DNA from: Erpobdella octoculata
Taxonomy: Eukaryota; Annelida; Clitellata; Hirudinida; Erpobdellidae
Direction: 5' to 3'
Assembly: GCA_963978895.1 (NCBI GenBank)
Contig: OZ022245.1
Coordinates: forward strand, 27,223,494 to 27,287,493
DNA length: 64,000 nucleotides
In this document: positions 28,782-43,072 of the stretch, piece by piece
How positions within the stretch are numbered: position 1 is the stretch's first letter
How the letters are laid out: each line of letters starts with the position of its first letter
Notes under the pieces: generated by a model
Seen by the model: the letters and a program-made list of their open reading frames with translations, nothing else
Told to the model about the DNA's origin: nothing
Database searches by the model: none
Translations under genes and position numbers: made by a program

Positions 28782-30051
28782 CTAAATATGTTTAGTTTGC
28801 ATGATCTCAATAAGTCATTATTTCATCTAACAAGCGAAGCAACGTAGTTAGGTAAAAAGGTAGCTATTGTTATGTAATGCGTTAATTAGTTAATGAGTAA
28901 GCGATTAATCACTAAAAATATCACTGGGAACAAAAGGTAGACCCAGACATAGGTGTGTGTGGACGTATAGGTACTACAGGTACTACAGGTATTCCAACTT
29001 GTCGCGTTTATTCTCGCACAAAGGTGTCGTTGTCACGCTTTAGCGAGGTTTCTTTTGCATTTCAAAAATGCATAAATCCAGCTAGGTTGTTAATATCAAT
29101 AATAGAGAAAGGATTTCTTCATGATTAGAGTGCTTATTTCGTATACAGGCGAACTCGCAGATCAAATAACATTTAATTTAAAACTACAGCAAGTTGAGTC
29201 ATCTCTAAAAAAAATAGATTTTCTGTTCTTTGTTTCTTGTTCCCGGCGCTGCTGTGTTGTATTTGACAAAGTGGCGCCCTAATGCTGCGACCTTCACCTT
29301 CACCTTTAGTTTCATACGAAAAATCCTCGCTTCTTTTCATGACTTACGACAGAGAGCGTCAAACGGCTCGCATCGTTTACTATTCTACGTAGCTGTCGTT
29401 GCTGTCGCTGCTGCCACTGCTGCCGTTGCGGTCACTGCTGCCAATGCTGCTGCGCTCCTCTTTTATAGATCTTTGACACAATGCGATCTTCTTTCAAGCA
29501 CCCGATTGAATAATACGAACAAGGAGCTGTTTAGATGAATTCTCTTCTGACTCGTCACCAGGCACGAGCGCAGGTGACAACAAAAAAAAGGCGCCAAACT
29601 TTTCAAGCGCGCGTGCGTCGCACCTGCCGTTGCATTGTTCGAGAGTTGGAAATTAGTTATATTATAACTCGAAGAAGAAGGTGAGTCGTGTAGTAACAAC
29701 TAGCGCTCGCTACACAGAGAGAGGAAACTTGCTGCTTATTTGTTAACTTGTGGTCGGATGTACGCTCCTAGTCTGAAGTTTCTTTGGTATAACTACTACT
29801 AGCCAGCGGCTGTACACGTATAGCCGAGATCCGTCGCCGCCGGTACGCCGAAATTCAGAGCATCTCAGCTGAGTCACGTCGCTAAGGTCGAATCCTGTGC
29901 AGATTGGTTTTTACTTGATATTCAAATTGCACTGTTTTCGGCCTCGCGTACCTGACTCGATCGACTTTTACACGTGGTCTTCCGATACGAGGGAAATAAG
30001 AAATAAGAAGAAATATCTAGCGCCAATCTGGAGAAGAAGAAGAAGAAGAGT
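26426..30051. other. no defensible gene; microsatellites only
   Basis: The stretch contains (ATGT)n around 27045-27125 and (TC)n at 28687-28779. From about 29200 to 30050 it is less AT-rich, with many CG dinucleotides and a good donor (AAG|GTGAGT at about 29681). This might be the 5' untranslated and promoter zone of the small plus-strand gene starting at 30052. Confidence 0.45.
28687..28779 (+). repeat. (TC)n microsatellite
   Basis: An almost pure TC array of about 90 bases with one TTTC interruption near its start. Confidence 0.95.
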
Positions 30052-30255
30052 ATGGAACAGGTAGATCGTGGTAGGCAGGTAAGTCAAAAGCAACAATTGT
30101 TTGTTTGTTTTTAATCCATGCGTTTGATATTTTCATTTAAGTTTATTAACCTATCAATCAACTCGCAGGTAAGAAAACGAAAAGGTGTTCAGTTTGACAC
30201 CTTTCCTTGCTTCAAGAAATTCATCATCAAGCATCAACCGGTTCTGATTAAACAG
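30052..30255 (+). CDS. possible first two coding exons of a gene resembling a JmjC-type N-terminus
   Basis: ATG at 30052 opens a 9-codon exon ending CAG|GTAAGT (30078). A second exon, 30169-30255, follows an AG acceptor and ends CAG|GTATAA. Both are phase 0, giving 38 residues that end IIKHQPVLIKQ. A Phe-rich stretch followed by PVLIK is typical of the segment just before JmjC domains (hydroxylases and histone demethylases), where a kPvvikG motif recurs. No later exon with the HxD...H iron ligands was found before the BET gene. If the second donor is not used, the frame stops at once and the product is a 39-residue peptide. The family match is weak; the splice phasing is the better evidence. 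Confidence 0.35.
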
Positions 30256-33200
30256 GTATAATAGTACATCATGCTGTTAATCTCCGGCCAGATCTACGTA
30301 AATAATAGGTACTCAATAACATTCTGCACCTGGAAAAGTGTGTGTGTGTGTGTATGTGTGTACACGCGAAGTCTGTGATCGGTTGAGAATGTGTAATCTA
30401 TAGCAAATGAAAACGTAACATCTCCCAAGATTAACAAACATACAATTCCCAACCAATAAACGTTTGCGTTCGTCGTTTCAATGAAAATCGATATTTCTTC
30501 AACGTAGGTTCTTAGTAGCATCTTACTTCTGTAATGAATAAATGAGAATTTTGGTCGATAGTCTTCTCTTCGCTAAATAACTAAATATCATCAATCGAAA
30601 CTAAATATTAACAACAGCAACTGACAAAAGATATATATATATATATTTATAAACACTGATCGACAACAAACAACAGACTGCTTCACATGTGTAGTAGAAA
30701 GAACTATAATGCTCAAACAACAATACTAAATGAACAATACATCAACATCTACCCAATGCAAGACTTTTTTGAAAAAACAACGGTAAAGAAGTTCATCATC
30801 GTCATCATAACTGCAATCAATCAATATTATATCGATATGGGATCGGTCGACAAGCAATCCAAGAAGAACGTTCGATTGAAAACCAATTGAAATTTAAATA
30901 CATATTTTATAATCAACCAATCAATCAATCAATCAATCAGCCAGTCCAATGCCCCATGTAAGGATTAGATATATATGTATATACATATTCATAAAGATAA
31001 CATACAGCCACGAAGCAACTAATAATTATTTTTACAGGATCATCAAAACTGTTTTTTTTTTCAAAGTCTCTAATCTCAAGCTTCATAGAACGGCCTCAAT
31101 TGCTGCCCGGCCACAATAACCAGTATCAGCAAAGCATCGAGTTTTTATCAAACTTATGAACATCAACAACAAAATTGTTTGTTTAAACTTTGTGAAAAAA
31201 AAAGTTTTTTTATAGTTTATCAGACGTGTTTTGTGTTCCTAAAGTTGTGTCAAACCAAAGAAAATTTAGCGCTATTTAAAACAAATTGCAAAGCAATAAA
31301 ACCATATATAAAAAATTTAAAGTTATATTAAGAACAAAAATCAACAAAGAACTGAACTAAAATCTACACAATATGTAACAACTGAACAAGACAGCACCGT
31401 AGCGACACCTAGCGATCAATAAATAAATACTATAACTTTTTTTTTTCATCGGTAGGAAACTGGCGCAAGATCCTTCTTTTAAACACGAATGTTTATCATG
31501 CAATCGTTAAAAGATCATATGAACGTGCCTCATCTATAACTAATAAATAAATAAATAATACATTTTTATAAATGCTCCACAGATGCTGATGCCATTAAAA
31601 CACACACAGCATAGAAATCATGTCGAAAACTGCGACCGGTTTAACCACCGATCGTTGTCACTGCCATCGTCACCGCACCTAGAATAAATGTCACCATGGT
31701 TACAATAATCTTAGTTTTATAAAAAAAAAAAATTCACGTGAAGCGATAAAGCGAGATTTTCATACGAATGATGACGGACATTGTGACTTGATTTCCACTC
31801 CCTGATCGACAAGTTAATTCATCATTGATTAACTATGCACCTGATACAAATAATAATAATAATAATAATAGTAATAATAATAATTATCATGATAATAATT
31901 ATCATAATAATAATTTGCATATACATGAATAATTATTGATGTCCACGACTATTTACAGTGTAATTAATATCATTAAAAATTCAACTCGAACGAACATAAT
32001 TGACCAGCCCACTCATCGACACGAACGAAGAGCTACAAAGCAAGCTCTTCGGCATACGCAGGGAGCTCATAAGTAGCTCATCAATACAAACGATTACAAT
32101 AAAAAAGTATTTCAAGCAACTGCCGATATCCTATTGGTCGACCCCATCCCATTAAATTGACCAATCGCTCTCCTCCTCCTCCTCCGCGACAATGGTTCCA
32201 CCGTAGGACTTGAAGTGTTCATGCGTTTAGAAGTGAGAGAAAGAGAAAAGAATCATTTGATTGAAATAATAAAAAAAATACAAAAACTGGCCGAATTGTT
32301 GGCACGAATCAAACGAAACACACTGTAATGAACAAAGAACACGGCAACTGAACAAAACAAAATTCGACAGAAAATTGCTAGATTTTGTATAATGCGTTTT
32401 AAATCGAAAATTTGTCACATTATACAAAACATTTCAAATTTATATTCATCATAAACACTATTAATTACAATATTCACCAAAAGCATCATTGTTTAAAATA
32501 TTCATGAGAAAAATTTATTAATTGTAATATCCGTGAGATATTCGATAAGTTATGACATTCATGAGGACCACAACATGTTAAAATATTCCAAAGATACCTA
32601 ACAAATTATAATATTCATGTCAAGTATTACTAATCGATATTACAACAGATTAAACGAACCAGTATAAAGTCTTAAAAGCTTCAATTTGAAATTCAAAACA
32701 ATCCAAGAGCAATGCCATGCCCCCTCCCATCCACCTCTCGAACGCAAGCACAGGGCGTACAACTACATAAGACGTAACCTTGGATGCCTGCTAGCGACAA
32801 CAAATACTAAGCAGCACTGGACCAATGACCTCCACTTGCAAGGTCACCACAATCCCTGTAAGTTTCTCGAGCCAGAGACGCTCTCTGCTTTGAACACTAG
32901 CAGAATAGCGCTAAAGTAGGAATCCACCTCCTGTAGTTGTACCTGTTGAACTTCTATTGAAGGTGATTCACCAGGTAATTATTAAAATAACTTTTTATTA
33001 GCTTTATTGATTACAATACAAACAAACAAACAAAACAAAAACTGATAAAAATTTAAAACAGCAAAACAAGCTCATCGTAAATAATAATGAAAAAAAAAAT
33101 TAAAACTACAACTAAAACGAAATACAAAGCATGCAAATTAAAATTTGAGAAAAAAATGGCAACATCAAATCAACATCACTTCTCTCTCTCTCTCTCCTTT

Positions 33201-34296
33201 TCGACGTTCAAAAGTCAGTCCATGTACAAGATTTATTATATATTTATAAGGAGTTCTGAAGTAGGAAAAAACAGTGTGTGAAAGAGAGAGAGAGAATAAA
33301 ATAGAAAGAGTAAGAGAAAAAGAGAGATAATCAGAGTTAGGAAAGAGTAGAATAAAAAGTTGCAGAACGAAAAATATTTATTTGATAAGCTGTGTAATTC
33401 AGTGAAGTCTTTTCTTTTTACGAAATGCGATGTTTCTAAACGCCCCGCCGTTTCGACCCCGCGTCACGGGTCACACGCGAGCACAAACCCTCAGAGAGGT
33501 ATTCGGAACGTCCGATGAACAGCAGACGGCGGTGAGCAGTCGCAACAAAAACAACACTTAACAACAACAACAACGGTGATTGATGATTACCAACAACAAA
33601 AGTTGAACACTGCAACAAAGAAGCAGAAGCATAATTTAAATTATAATATTATAATTATAAACATGGTGGTGGTGGTGCTGATATCGATACGCATCGTGAG
33701 GAGAATCGAGTAAAAATCTTGCAGTTCAAACGTTCACATGCAGCTCATAAATACACGAGTACACACGCACACTGAAGCACAGCTCGCAGAACTAGATTCA
33801 AAACAAATAGAAAGTTATAACATTATTTACTGATGATTATGACTATACATATAACATACAAATGCTTATATCAATATTTACTGATGATGATGATGATAGC
33901 TATACATATAACATACAAATCTTTACCGATTGAAGAAATCAATCATCATCACGTTCAATCACAAACGATCAAAAATATCAAACACGCGTGCGCGACGGCC
34001 GCGAACAACGCGTGTTGCGATATCGTAATCTTGGATCGTCCGAATCAAAATCAAGGAAATTTCCGCATTCGATTAAAAACGAAGCCGCTGCAAGAATTAC
34101 TCAAGGATAAATACACGGAGCCAGTCTCGCTGCTGCATCTTCAGATCTTCGGACTCATAACGATCGGGTTGTGACTAGACAGGAAATCGTCCCATTCGGT
34201 CTCGGTTTCTACGATACTTTCAATGCGTTCTGCCTGCCGGGTAGTCGGTGACGCTTTTCCTCTTCTGTACTTCTGGAAAAAATTTTCCCGCGAGAC
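30256..34296. other. AT-rich stretch downstream of the BET gene, no gene recognised
   Basis: It probably contains the BET 3' untranslated region (minus strand). Several short ORFs on both strands (for example 33980-34174 plus, 32152-32220 minus) lack consistent splice sites. An AAT/ATT-rich tract lies near 31849-31905. Confidence 0.5.
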
Positions 34297-37200
34297 TCAC
34301 GTAGACTCGGAGTCGCTTCCGTCCGTGGAGCTGCTGGAGCTGTCAGAGCTGGATTCGCTCACCGATCCGGGACTGACTTGCTTCAAGGAGCTGCTTTGTT
34401 CATCTGTAAGTTGGTCACATAAATGAACTAACGTAACTAATGTGTCACTGCAGCGTATCTGCGATGATGGAAAGAAAATATGAAAGAAGAATAAACAAAT
34501 ATATATCGATATATATATATATACATATATATTTGTACAAAATTTAATTTAATACAAAATGCTAAAAAAAGAATAAAATATCAAATAAAAACTTGAAATG
34601 CCTCTTTTGCTTTGCTTTCTCCCGGTCGAAGCGGAATGGTGCGCCACTTTCTGACCGGAGTTCTTTCCGGAAAGAGTCTGCTGCTGAGGTGCTGCCGGCT
34701 GATCCTCGACGCTGTTTCGATTGGCTGCTGCTCTCTTTCCTGATTAGGTTAATAAGTTAATAAAGCGCCATTTAGACGAAATCAGCAGTCCAAGAAGTTG
34801 ATTTTCTCAGTTTCAAAAGTACAGTAAAAGTCTGGGAAGAGAGGATACCCTCTGGGAAGAGCAAAAGTGTCCGCTTCTCGTGCCTGTCCGTTCTCCGGGG
34901 ACAAGCTACTATAAATAGGCCAGATGCAAATTTAAGAAATTCCATTCCGAACAAAAGTGTCCGATGCTTTTACTGTACTGAGAGAAAATATCACATTGAA
35001 ATTAAAAAGAAACAGGCCTAACCCCCGGAGGAAGGAGCCGTTGGTGGCTGCTGCTGCTGATTGGTCGTCGGTCCCGTCCCTGCCGAGGGGATCGGAGGAA
35101 GTATCTGGGCCTTGGAGCGTGGTTTCTTCTTAAGGCAGGAGGTCACGTAAGCTTCCAACTCCCTCAGAGTGGACGGCTTGAGCGTCTCGAAGTCGATCTC
35201 GATCTCGTCCGGATTCGAGTCCTTGAGCGAGGGCTCGCGAGACTGGATGATGTGAACCACTTTGCCGAGTTTCTCGCCTGCACACGAGACACGATGATAA
35301 CAACAAGCAAGCGGGCTTATTAATTCTTACGGGCCAATAAAAAAGCGCGCAGACAATCGGAGCGGCCGTCGCGACCTACCGGGGAGCTTGTTTATGTCGA
35401 GACTCAGCTGTCTCTTCTCGTCGTACGTCATCGGCTTGCTGTTGTCCTCGTCTTCGCTGTCGAACACGAACACGTTCCCGATGGGAGGTACGGGGGTCAA
35501 AGTGCCGCCCGCGACGGCTCCACCCGCGGCTAGCGTTTTGTCCTTCTTCTGTCCGGCCGACCTGGGGTTAGCGGGCTTCTGGGGGACAGCGGGAACAGAC
35601 GTGGCGGCCATCGCGGCCTGGGTGTTGGGCTGATTGGCCGCCGGCTTCTTCGGCGGCGTCGGGGCGTGTGCGGCATTCCTCGTGCTCGCCCTGCTGGGTA
35701 TGGTCTGAAAAAAAAAGTTTCTAAATAAGTTAATAGAAACTAAAACACAGCGGAACTCTGGTTCTGTACGACTCACAAACTAGACAACAATCGGAACTCG
35801 AACCCATTTACCTGTTTTGCTAGCTTCACGACTAACCTAGAACCAAAAATTAGTTTTTCAGTTACCTATACAATGCATGCCACCGTGCGTACCTGTGGAT
35901 ATTTTGTCTGCTGCTGAGCTGGAAGCTGCTGCTGCATTGGGGTGACCAGGTGAACTGGCGGGGGATGACCGGAGGGTGTCAGCAGGGGCGCCTGGTCAAG
36001 GTGGGAGAGGTTCGGGTCGACGTGGGGGCTTCTATTGTTGTTGTTGTTGTTATAAAGTTGCTGCTGCTGCTGCTGTTGCTGGTGATTGGCCGGGAGAGAC
36101 GTAGAGTCGTTGGCATTATTGAGACTGTCGGCAGCTTCTCCGGAAGAGATCTTCTTCTGCCTCCTCTTGTTCCTCTCCTCGACGCGACGGTAGTGCCGCT
36201 CCGTCATCAGGTTCAGTCTCTCCTGCGCCGTCCTCAGCTATCAAAGGTTAACAAGAGAGAGAGAGAGAGAGTGAGTGGAGCAGTTACGTAGGGGTTGTTT
36301 AAACAGCCATTCATTAAATAGTAGCTTAGCATGAAAACCTTAAAATAGTTGTTTCAAAATAATAATAATAATTTTAAAAACACCAAGGTATGAGATCTAG
36401 ACACCTTCACTTAAAAAGCTAATTGATAATAAAACATTCTTGGTCGATTGTTGATCCATGATGGATGGCGCTCTGTGATTTGACTACAGTGCTTAAGAGT
36501 TCCAAACCCTCGTGAAAAAGTTAGTAGCCGAGCCGCGTGGTCAGTCCAGAAGACCCCGCCCCGCTCTATTATTCTCACCCTCTCTGTTGTACGACTAACC
36601 TCTTCGTGCAGCCTCTTGAGCTTCTGCTCCCTTTCCACTTCGTCAAAGTCATCGTCAGAGCTGTCGTCGTCGTAGATCATGTCGCCGATCTTCAGTTTGT
36701 TGCGCTGGTGGGGGAGGTCGCGACCCGGATGGAAGGGGGTCTGGGCGTACTTCAGCTCGAATACGTCCTGAAAAAAAACGTTTTTAGAGAAAAAAAATAT
36801 CAGAGGTTGATGACCACCGTTATTTATTACATGACTCCGTGCGAGCAGATTGGTTCTAAAAGTGCGAGAGGGAACTGAAAGCAAAGAAAACATCCAATCC
36901 TAGTAGCTTAATGAGAATAAATAAATGATTAGAAATCAAATGGCAGATCAGTCATTTAAATATATATAAAAAAAAATTACATTGAACAGATGTATGTGAT
37001 TTATAGCATAATTAAAGAAAATATTCAAGAATGTCTTTCTAACTCCTCGAAATATACGCTGATAAAATTTAAATTCCACCGCAAGTTCAGAAGATCAAGA
37101 AATATAAAATCATCTACTCGAGCTCACCTGAAGCTTCCTGGCCATGTTAACGACGTCGCTACCTGCCGGATTGTACCTGTAGCAGTTCGTGAAGATGAGG

Positions 37201-38076
37201 CGCACGTCGGCCGCAAAGTCGCACGGAAATTTGTACTCGTCGCCATCCATTTTGCGCTAAAAAAAAAGAAATAAAAAAAAAGAATAAACCACATGTCATC
37301 TATCTAAAATAAAGAAATAGAAATAAAACCACATTCGTTACTTAATCAATGTGAAACATGCATATGAATATAATCATTCATACATTCTTACACACACATA
37401 AAGACATGCCCATTAAGACAAAGATAACACACGCACATATATTTATGCACATTCACACAAAAGACGCACATACACATATATACATTTGCAGAAAGACACA
37501 CACACATACACATATGCACATTCATACAAAACTCACACATAAATATACACATTCATATAAAAGACACGTATACATTTATGTACATTCACAAAAACAAACA
37601 CACACAAAAGACACACACATACATGCACATTCACAGACAGAAAGACACACTGACATACACAAATGCACATCCAGAGAGACATACACAGTATACACACACA
37701 TGCATATACATATACATATACATTACATGTACATATATGGACATCAACACAAAGACACACACCTTAATGGTTCCGAGATCCATGGGACAAGTGATGCGCT
37801 CGTGGTAATCTTCCAAACCGAGCAATTCTGCATCCACTGGCTGATAAAACGGCCATGCATATCCCTGAATAAATCAAATAAAAAAAAATAACCAAAAATA
37901 GATAATTTGATAAAGTTAATTGATGGATTTCAATTAGACAGTCTGGTAATATAATTACACAAACTTTTTGAAATTGCTTTTTAAAATTAGCGTGAAGAAA
38001 ATTTAGTCAGACTTTAAAAAATAACTTCCTATATTAGTCATCATCATTAATCACATTAGCCACTAATGCAACAACA

Positions 38077-38112
<36 letters not shown>

Positions 38113-40319
38113 GCTGCTACTACTAATACTACTACTACTATCACTACTATAACTCACGGCATGTTTCTTGCTGAAAAGCTCCTTAAGTACTTCTTTACAG
38201 TACTCGAGGGCATCCTGTACGCTGTACATCTTCAGCTTGTCGTACTTGGTTTCGCAGTCCATGGCAGACGACTGATCTTGCTTGACCTCGCCGGCTTGTC
38301 TCGATTCGCCATCCCCCACCGCCATGGGAACGGGGGCAGCGGGAGCGTCCTTCCGGAACTTCCTGTTGGATTCGACGGGCGCGACAGTGGCTGTTTTTTT
38401 GTGAGGCTGAGACTGCTGCTGCTGCTGCAAGGAGCCGTTTTGTTGAAAAGTAGATGGGGACGGACCGGGGATCGGACCGGGGTGAACGGGCGATTGAAAA
38501 TTTGGCATGGTGGCTGGGGCACCGACTTGGAGTTGCGGAGGAGCAGAAGGGAGGGCTGTCATTCCTTCTGTTTTCCTCTTGACACCCTTTTTGACTTGCT
38601 GGAATATCATACGACTAATCAATTCTCTTCAAAGACACGAGAACGGCATTTTTAAATCAAAAACGCAACACAAATTGCAAACAAATTCATCACAGAGCCT
38701 CCGTGCCGAGAGAGAAACTACAACGAACGTCATCATTAACAGACATCATCATCATCGTCCAATCACGCGAGACAACTCACCACCACTCTTGTCGAAATGT
38801 CATCCGACTTCGGAGACGGCGACATCGGAAGCTCCGGCTTCAACGCCGGCTGGTGCGCTCCGAGATCCAGCTCAGGTCTGATGCTGCTGCTGTTATTAAC
38901 GTTTTCATTATTGTCCGCCATCGTCACCTGTTGAGTGCCGCTCGGTTTGGCAGAGTCCGTCTGCGACCTCGTGTCGTTGTCTTCTGCCCCTACGGAGCCT
39001 CCTGGTTGCCTGGCAGCGGTGCTTGAAGACCTACTGCTTCCGGAAGATTTTGACTTTTTGGCGGGAGGTGCCTCAAATATTTCCTTGAAGGTAAACAAAA
39101 CGGTATTTGATTCACTGCTTTGACAATTATTCAAAGAGATTTTTTTTAATGTGACTATACTGACATAAAAAGTTTAATAAATATTCAAATGATTCTTAAA
39201 AAAAAGCCATTTAAATGTAAATATATTAACTTCTTTTGGCATGGATCCCAGTTTGTTGATGAACAGATTTTCGAGCGCTTGACACATAATGACAATATCC
39301 TTGATTACAAAATCGAAAATTGGTTATAAATCAATCGATCAAGTTGATTATATTTTATTAGTTTGGTGGCATTTCACGAGCGATTGAGACTGAAAATTTC
39401 AAAACGCTGCCGAAGCAATATCGACCGAGAATGAAGAACTCCACATGCATAATTAATCTTCATGTTTATTCATCAGATCATGTTTATTCATAAACTTACA
39501 TGCTATTAATAATCATGCAAATGCTCATGAATATAAATAACACCATCAACATATCAACCAATCAACCGCTGATTTCAAAAGCCACTCACACCAACCTCCC
39601 CCGGCTTGTTGTAGGTGTAGCAGTTGGTGAACATCTGGTTGAAGTCTCGGATGCACTCCTGTGCCGACTTGTAGAAGTTCGACTCCAGTCGTTTTCTGAT
39701 GGTTCCCATGTCCATCGGATTTTTGATGATTTTGTAGTAGTCCTGTGGAGAAGGTATGAAGGATAATGATTGATATAAGCATAACGGCAACATCGGTGCA
39801 AAAACATAAATTTTTTTATAAAAAATGTTTATACAGAGTTTATGATTCTGAGGTGCCCGATATTTGAAACGGAATTTTATTTATTTAATCTGTCTTTTGA
39901 AATGAGACCTGGGTGATTTTTTGAAATTAGTTTGGCATGCCATTGTTATAATTATAAATTCATCTTCAAAATTAGGGTCGAAATGACTAAATATTTATGA
40001 CACTGTGAAGACACAAAATAATTTATATTGCTGCTGAGCAACAATCAATCTGATATTCAAACGAGCACCCCACCGGTAAGTTCAGCTTCCTGTCATCCAC
40101 TGGACGATGGAATGGCCAGGCAAACTGATGCTTCCACAGGGCCTTGAGGACGACCCTCTGAAGGTACCTCAGCTGGTTCGTGTTGCTGTTCGGCAAGCTT
40201 CCACCCTTTCCAGTCAATGCAGACTTGTTGGACGAGCAGTCGTTGAAACTTCCGATACTGTCCTCGCTCTCCAAGCCATTGTTACTCATGCCGTCGACTT
40301 TTTTACTTGGTGCAGACAT
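34297..40319 (-). CDS. BET family double-bromodomain protein (BRD2/3/4, fs(1)h type), complete
   Basis: Coding exons: 40319-40074, 39742-39596, 39299-39231, 39083-38781, 38598-38158, 37864-37763, 37256-37128, 36767-36600, 36237-35893, 35704-35380, 35277-35023, 34739-34593, 34403-34297. All junctions are in phase: 928 codons including TGA. BD1 (about 45-154) has the WPF shelf ([10 protein letters not shown]), [10 protein letters not shown] and the acetyl-lysine Asn ([10 protein letters not shown]). BD2 (about 378-480) has [19 protein letters not shown] and [18 protein letters not shown] before BD2 is the BET nuclear motif. After BD2 come an acidic patch ([11 protein letters not shown]), a coiled-coil-like motif B, Gln/Asn runs, the NET domain (about 740-806, [16 protein letters not shown] to LKKK) and a Ser-rich SEED tail. 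The protein binds acetylated histones and supports transcription. The long-isoform P-TEFb-binding C-terminus was not found. The start ATG is the first in an open frame next to the conserved NTNQLRYL segment. Confidence 0.95.
37370..37760. repeat. CA/CATA-rich tract in BET intron
   Basis: About 390 bases of imperfect ACAC and CATATACA repeats fill most of the intron between the two exons that split bromodomain 2. Confidence 0.8.
38070..38148. repeat. (ACT)n trinucleotide tract next to a BET 5' splice site
   Basis: CAACAACAACTACTACTACT-type repeats, with some CTGCTG, begin within about 10 bases of the donor of the exon ending at 38158. Confidence 0.85.
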
Positions 40320-42100
40320 CGCACTCTCTGACCGGGTAGGAAACGACAAGCGATGAGATCTGACAATGGAAGGGACGCTATCGAATCTTACAATATATTA
40401 TATTTTTGTGGCTCGTCGAATGAATGCAGAAGCCACTAATCGACTAATCCGACGAGGACTCGTACAGTTTCGACGGATCGAGCTCGAAAACAAGACCACG
40501 ACTGCAAAAATTAAGTTTTGCAGCAAGAAAATGGCTGTTCGACAAGTGATTCTTTATTCGATTTATGAAAATCCCCGTTCAAACTTTCTCTGCGACATCC
40601 ATAATGAATGGATACAACATAACTACGAGCACAATTGGTCTAATAAAGTTTTTTTTTACTGAAAATAATTTTAAAATAAAAATATTTATTTAGAAATATT
40701 TAAAATCACGATTAAGACACAAAAACAAATGGCGGATGTAAATTAAATTACCTAAAATTTAACATTTTTAAATAAAATGTTTCTGTTTTAAATATTTTTA
40801 ATTATTTTAAATAATAATAGTAGTAGCAGAAAATTTAATATTCAAATCATGTTATCAGGCATTCGCTAGACATTTTTCTTAACTTCGAAAACCAGGGATG
40901 GCTGAGTATACCCATGTAATTATACAATTTCTAATCCAGATCAATGACATTGGATGAATTGAAAATATTGAAATAGTTAAAAAATTGCATAGCGCAAAAT
41001 TTAACAGTTTAACTTACAATAATTTTAATTGTTTGAAAACAAATTTGTCAGATATTAAACGAACGTCTTATAAAGTTTATTCGTAGCGTAATAATGTGTA
41101 ACTAATTAAAAATATGTAAGTTTAATCATTTTGTTTAAAAAAAATTATTAAAAAGCCTGATCACAGTCATAAAAAGTTAATCAAAATGTATTGAAAAACA
41201 AGTAAGTTAGTTTAATTAAAAAAAATAATGATAATGAAATAGAAATGTCATAAATGAAGTGCTACAAAGTCAAGCGTGATAATTTGAAAGGGAAGAAAAA
41301 AACGTTAGCGGATCACTTGACATCGGTGCGACCCGAAATCCGAGCATCAAAGGGGGATCATCTCGAGTACCTTTATTATTTCACGATGTAATAAATGAGC
41401 GCAGAAAAGAAAGAAAGTAAGACAAGGAAAGACCATATTTAAACAGAGAGGGAGGAAATGGAACGGGAAAGGAAGACAGTGAAGAAAAGAAACGAAAAGA
41501 TTTATTTAAACTAAAATAAATAAATACTGTCCTCGGCGTTGATGGCCATAAAAGTTAAAGCGGTAAAGGTCAACCCGATGATCTCCTGGAGCTGATGCCT
41601 GGACACGTATGGAAGCTGCCATAATCCCCTGTGATGTATGCTCATCTTTGCTAACAAATTCTCATCTGGATCATGACGGGAAATGAAAACGAAACGAATG
41701 GGCGAGAAAATTGAGGATGTGGACACTGGAAGGGCGGGGTGGAGGATATGGGAGACAGGCTGGGATATGATCTTCAAAATAAAAATCTTTTTATTTTGCT
41801 ATTTTTTTAAAATAATTTTCCATCGCACAAATGCATTAATTTTAAACTAAGCTAACGAGGCTTACATACATACATACATATTTTTTATCATATTATTATA
41901 TATATTACATAAAGTCACTACAGGTCGGCCATTTAATAAAAGAGTCACACCGAACGAAACTCAAACAGACACGAACATAAAGATAAAGAAAGCAGGCGAC
42001 AGACTGTCAAATACTTGTGGACGTCATAAGTAAACATAAGCAGACACAGTTCTTATGTTGTTCGACAATGTTTGATCATGTTTTTTCATCAGACCAAAGG

Positions 42101-42429
<329 letters not shown>

Positions 42430-42724
42430 TACAATTTGAGTGTTTTATATTTGTTTATTTTCTAAGTAACTTCTTTACTTCAAAATACTCGATCATTTAT
42501 ATTGATAATGTTAGTTAAATCCCGTATTAGCAATAACATTCTTATTAACGAACAACAAGAACTGGCCAATTTGGTCACGCGTCTCCCCCTTAACGACCGT
42601 CGCTAAGGTCCATTAATTGCCACTCGGATGGGCGGAAGTTGCGTCACTACGGAAAAAGAAGAAGAAGAAAAGATAACAAATGCATAACTGGCAAATTAGC
42701 GAACCAGGAATATCCCGACTAGAT

Positions 42725-42731
42725 CACGTAC
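42725..42731 (-). promoter_or_regulatory. candidate Sim:Tango/ARNT site (GTACGTG on minus strand)
   Basis: CACGTAC on the plus strand reads GTACGTG on the minus strand. The Drosophila central midline element bound by Sim:Tango has an ACGTG core in the context (A/G)TACGTG. It lies 1.4 kb upstream of the sim start codon. A 7-mer is weak evidence alone. Confidence 0.2.
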
Positions 42732-42999
42732 CTATCTGGAAGAGATGGTAAGGAGGAGAATGGCAGAATAAAATGGGAGTGCAAAAAAGTGCGAAAATGT
42801 GCGGTGCATAACGATGTGCTTACCTACCTCTAGTAGATTTTTGTCCCGTATAAAAAACTGAAATAAGAGAATTATAAAAAAAAACTATTTATGTGTAATT
42901 GATTATTAAAATCTAAAGAATTTAATTTATTTTGTTTGCTCTTTTAGGTAGTTCAGGTAGGCGTGGCGAGTAGGCAGTTAATTAATAAATTAAGGTGGA

Positions 43000-43072
43000 C
43001 ACGGATGGCTGAGTGGTTGTCGGTGGTGGTGGCGTGTCATTTCTTCTGGCTATGCGAACCCATTAAGACCGG
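43000..43072 (+). repeat. tRNA-like SINE head (degenerate)
   Basis: TGGCTGAGTGG at 43006 matches the pol III A box, and TATGCGAACCC about 38 bases further is a damaged B box at normal tRNA spacing. ACACGGATGGCTGA recurs at about 45559 in sim intron 1, and GGATGGCTGAGT recurs at about 40907, as expected of a dispersed family. Confidence 0.3.

Noticed and set aside
32152..32220. Minus-strand end YGGTIVAEEEEESDWSI followed by a stop
   Set aside because: Resembles a C-terminus, but no convincing acceptor or partner exon was found, so it may be chance.
33833..34174. Plus-strand ORF containing LKTKPLQELLKDKYTEP
   Set aside because: Lies in the probable BET 3' untranslated region; no acceptor, donor or family match could be shown.
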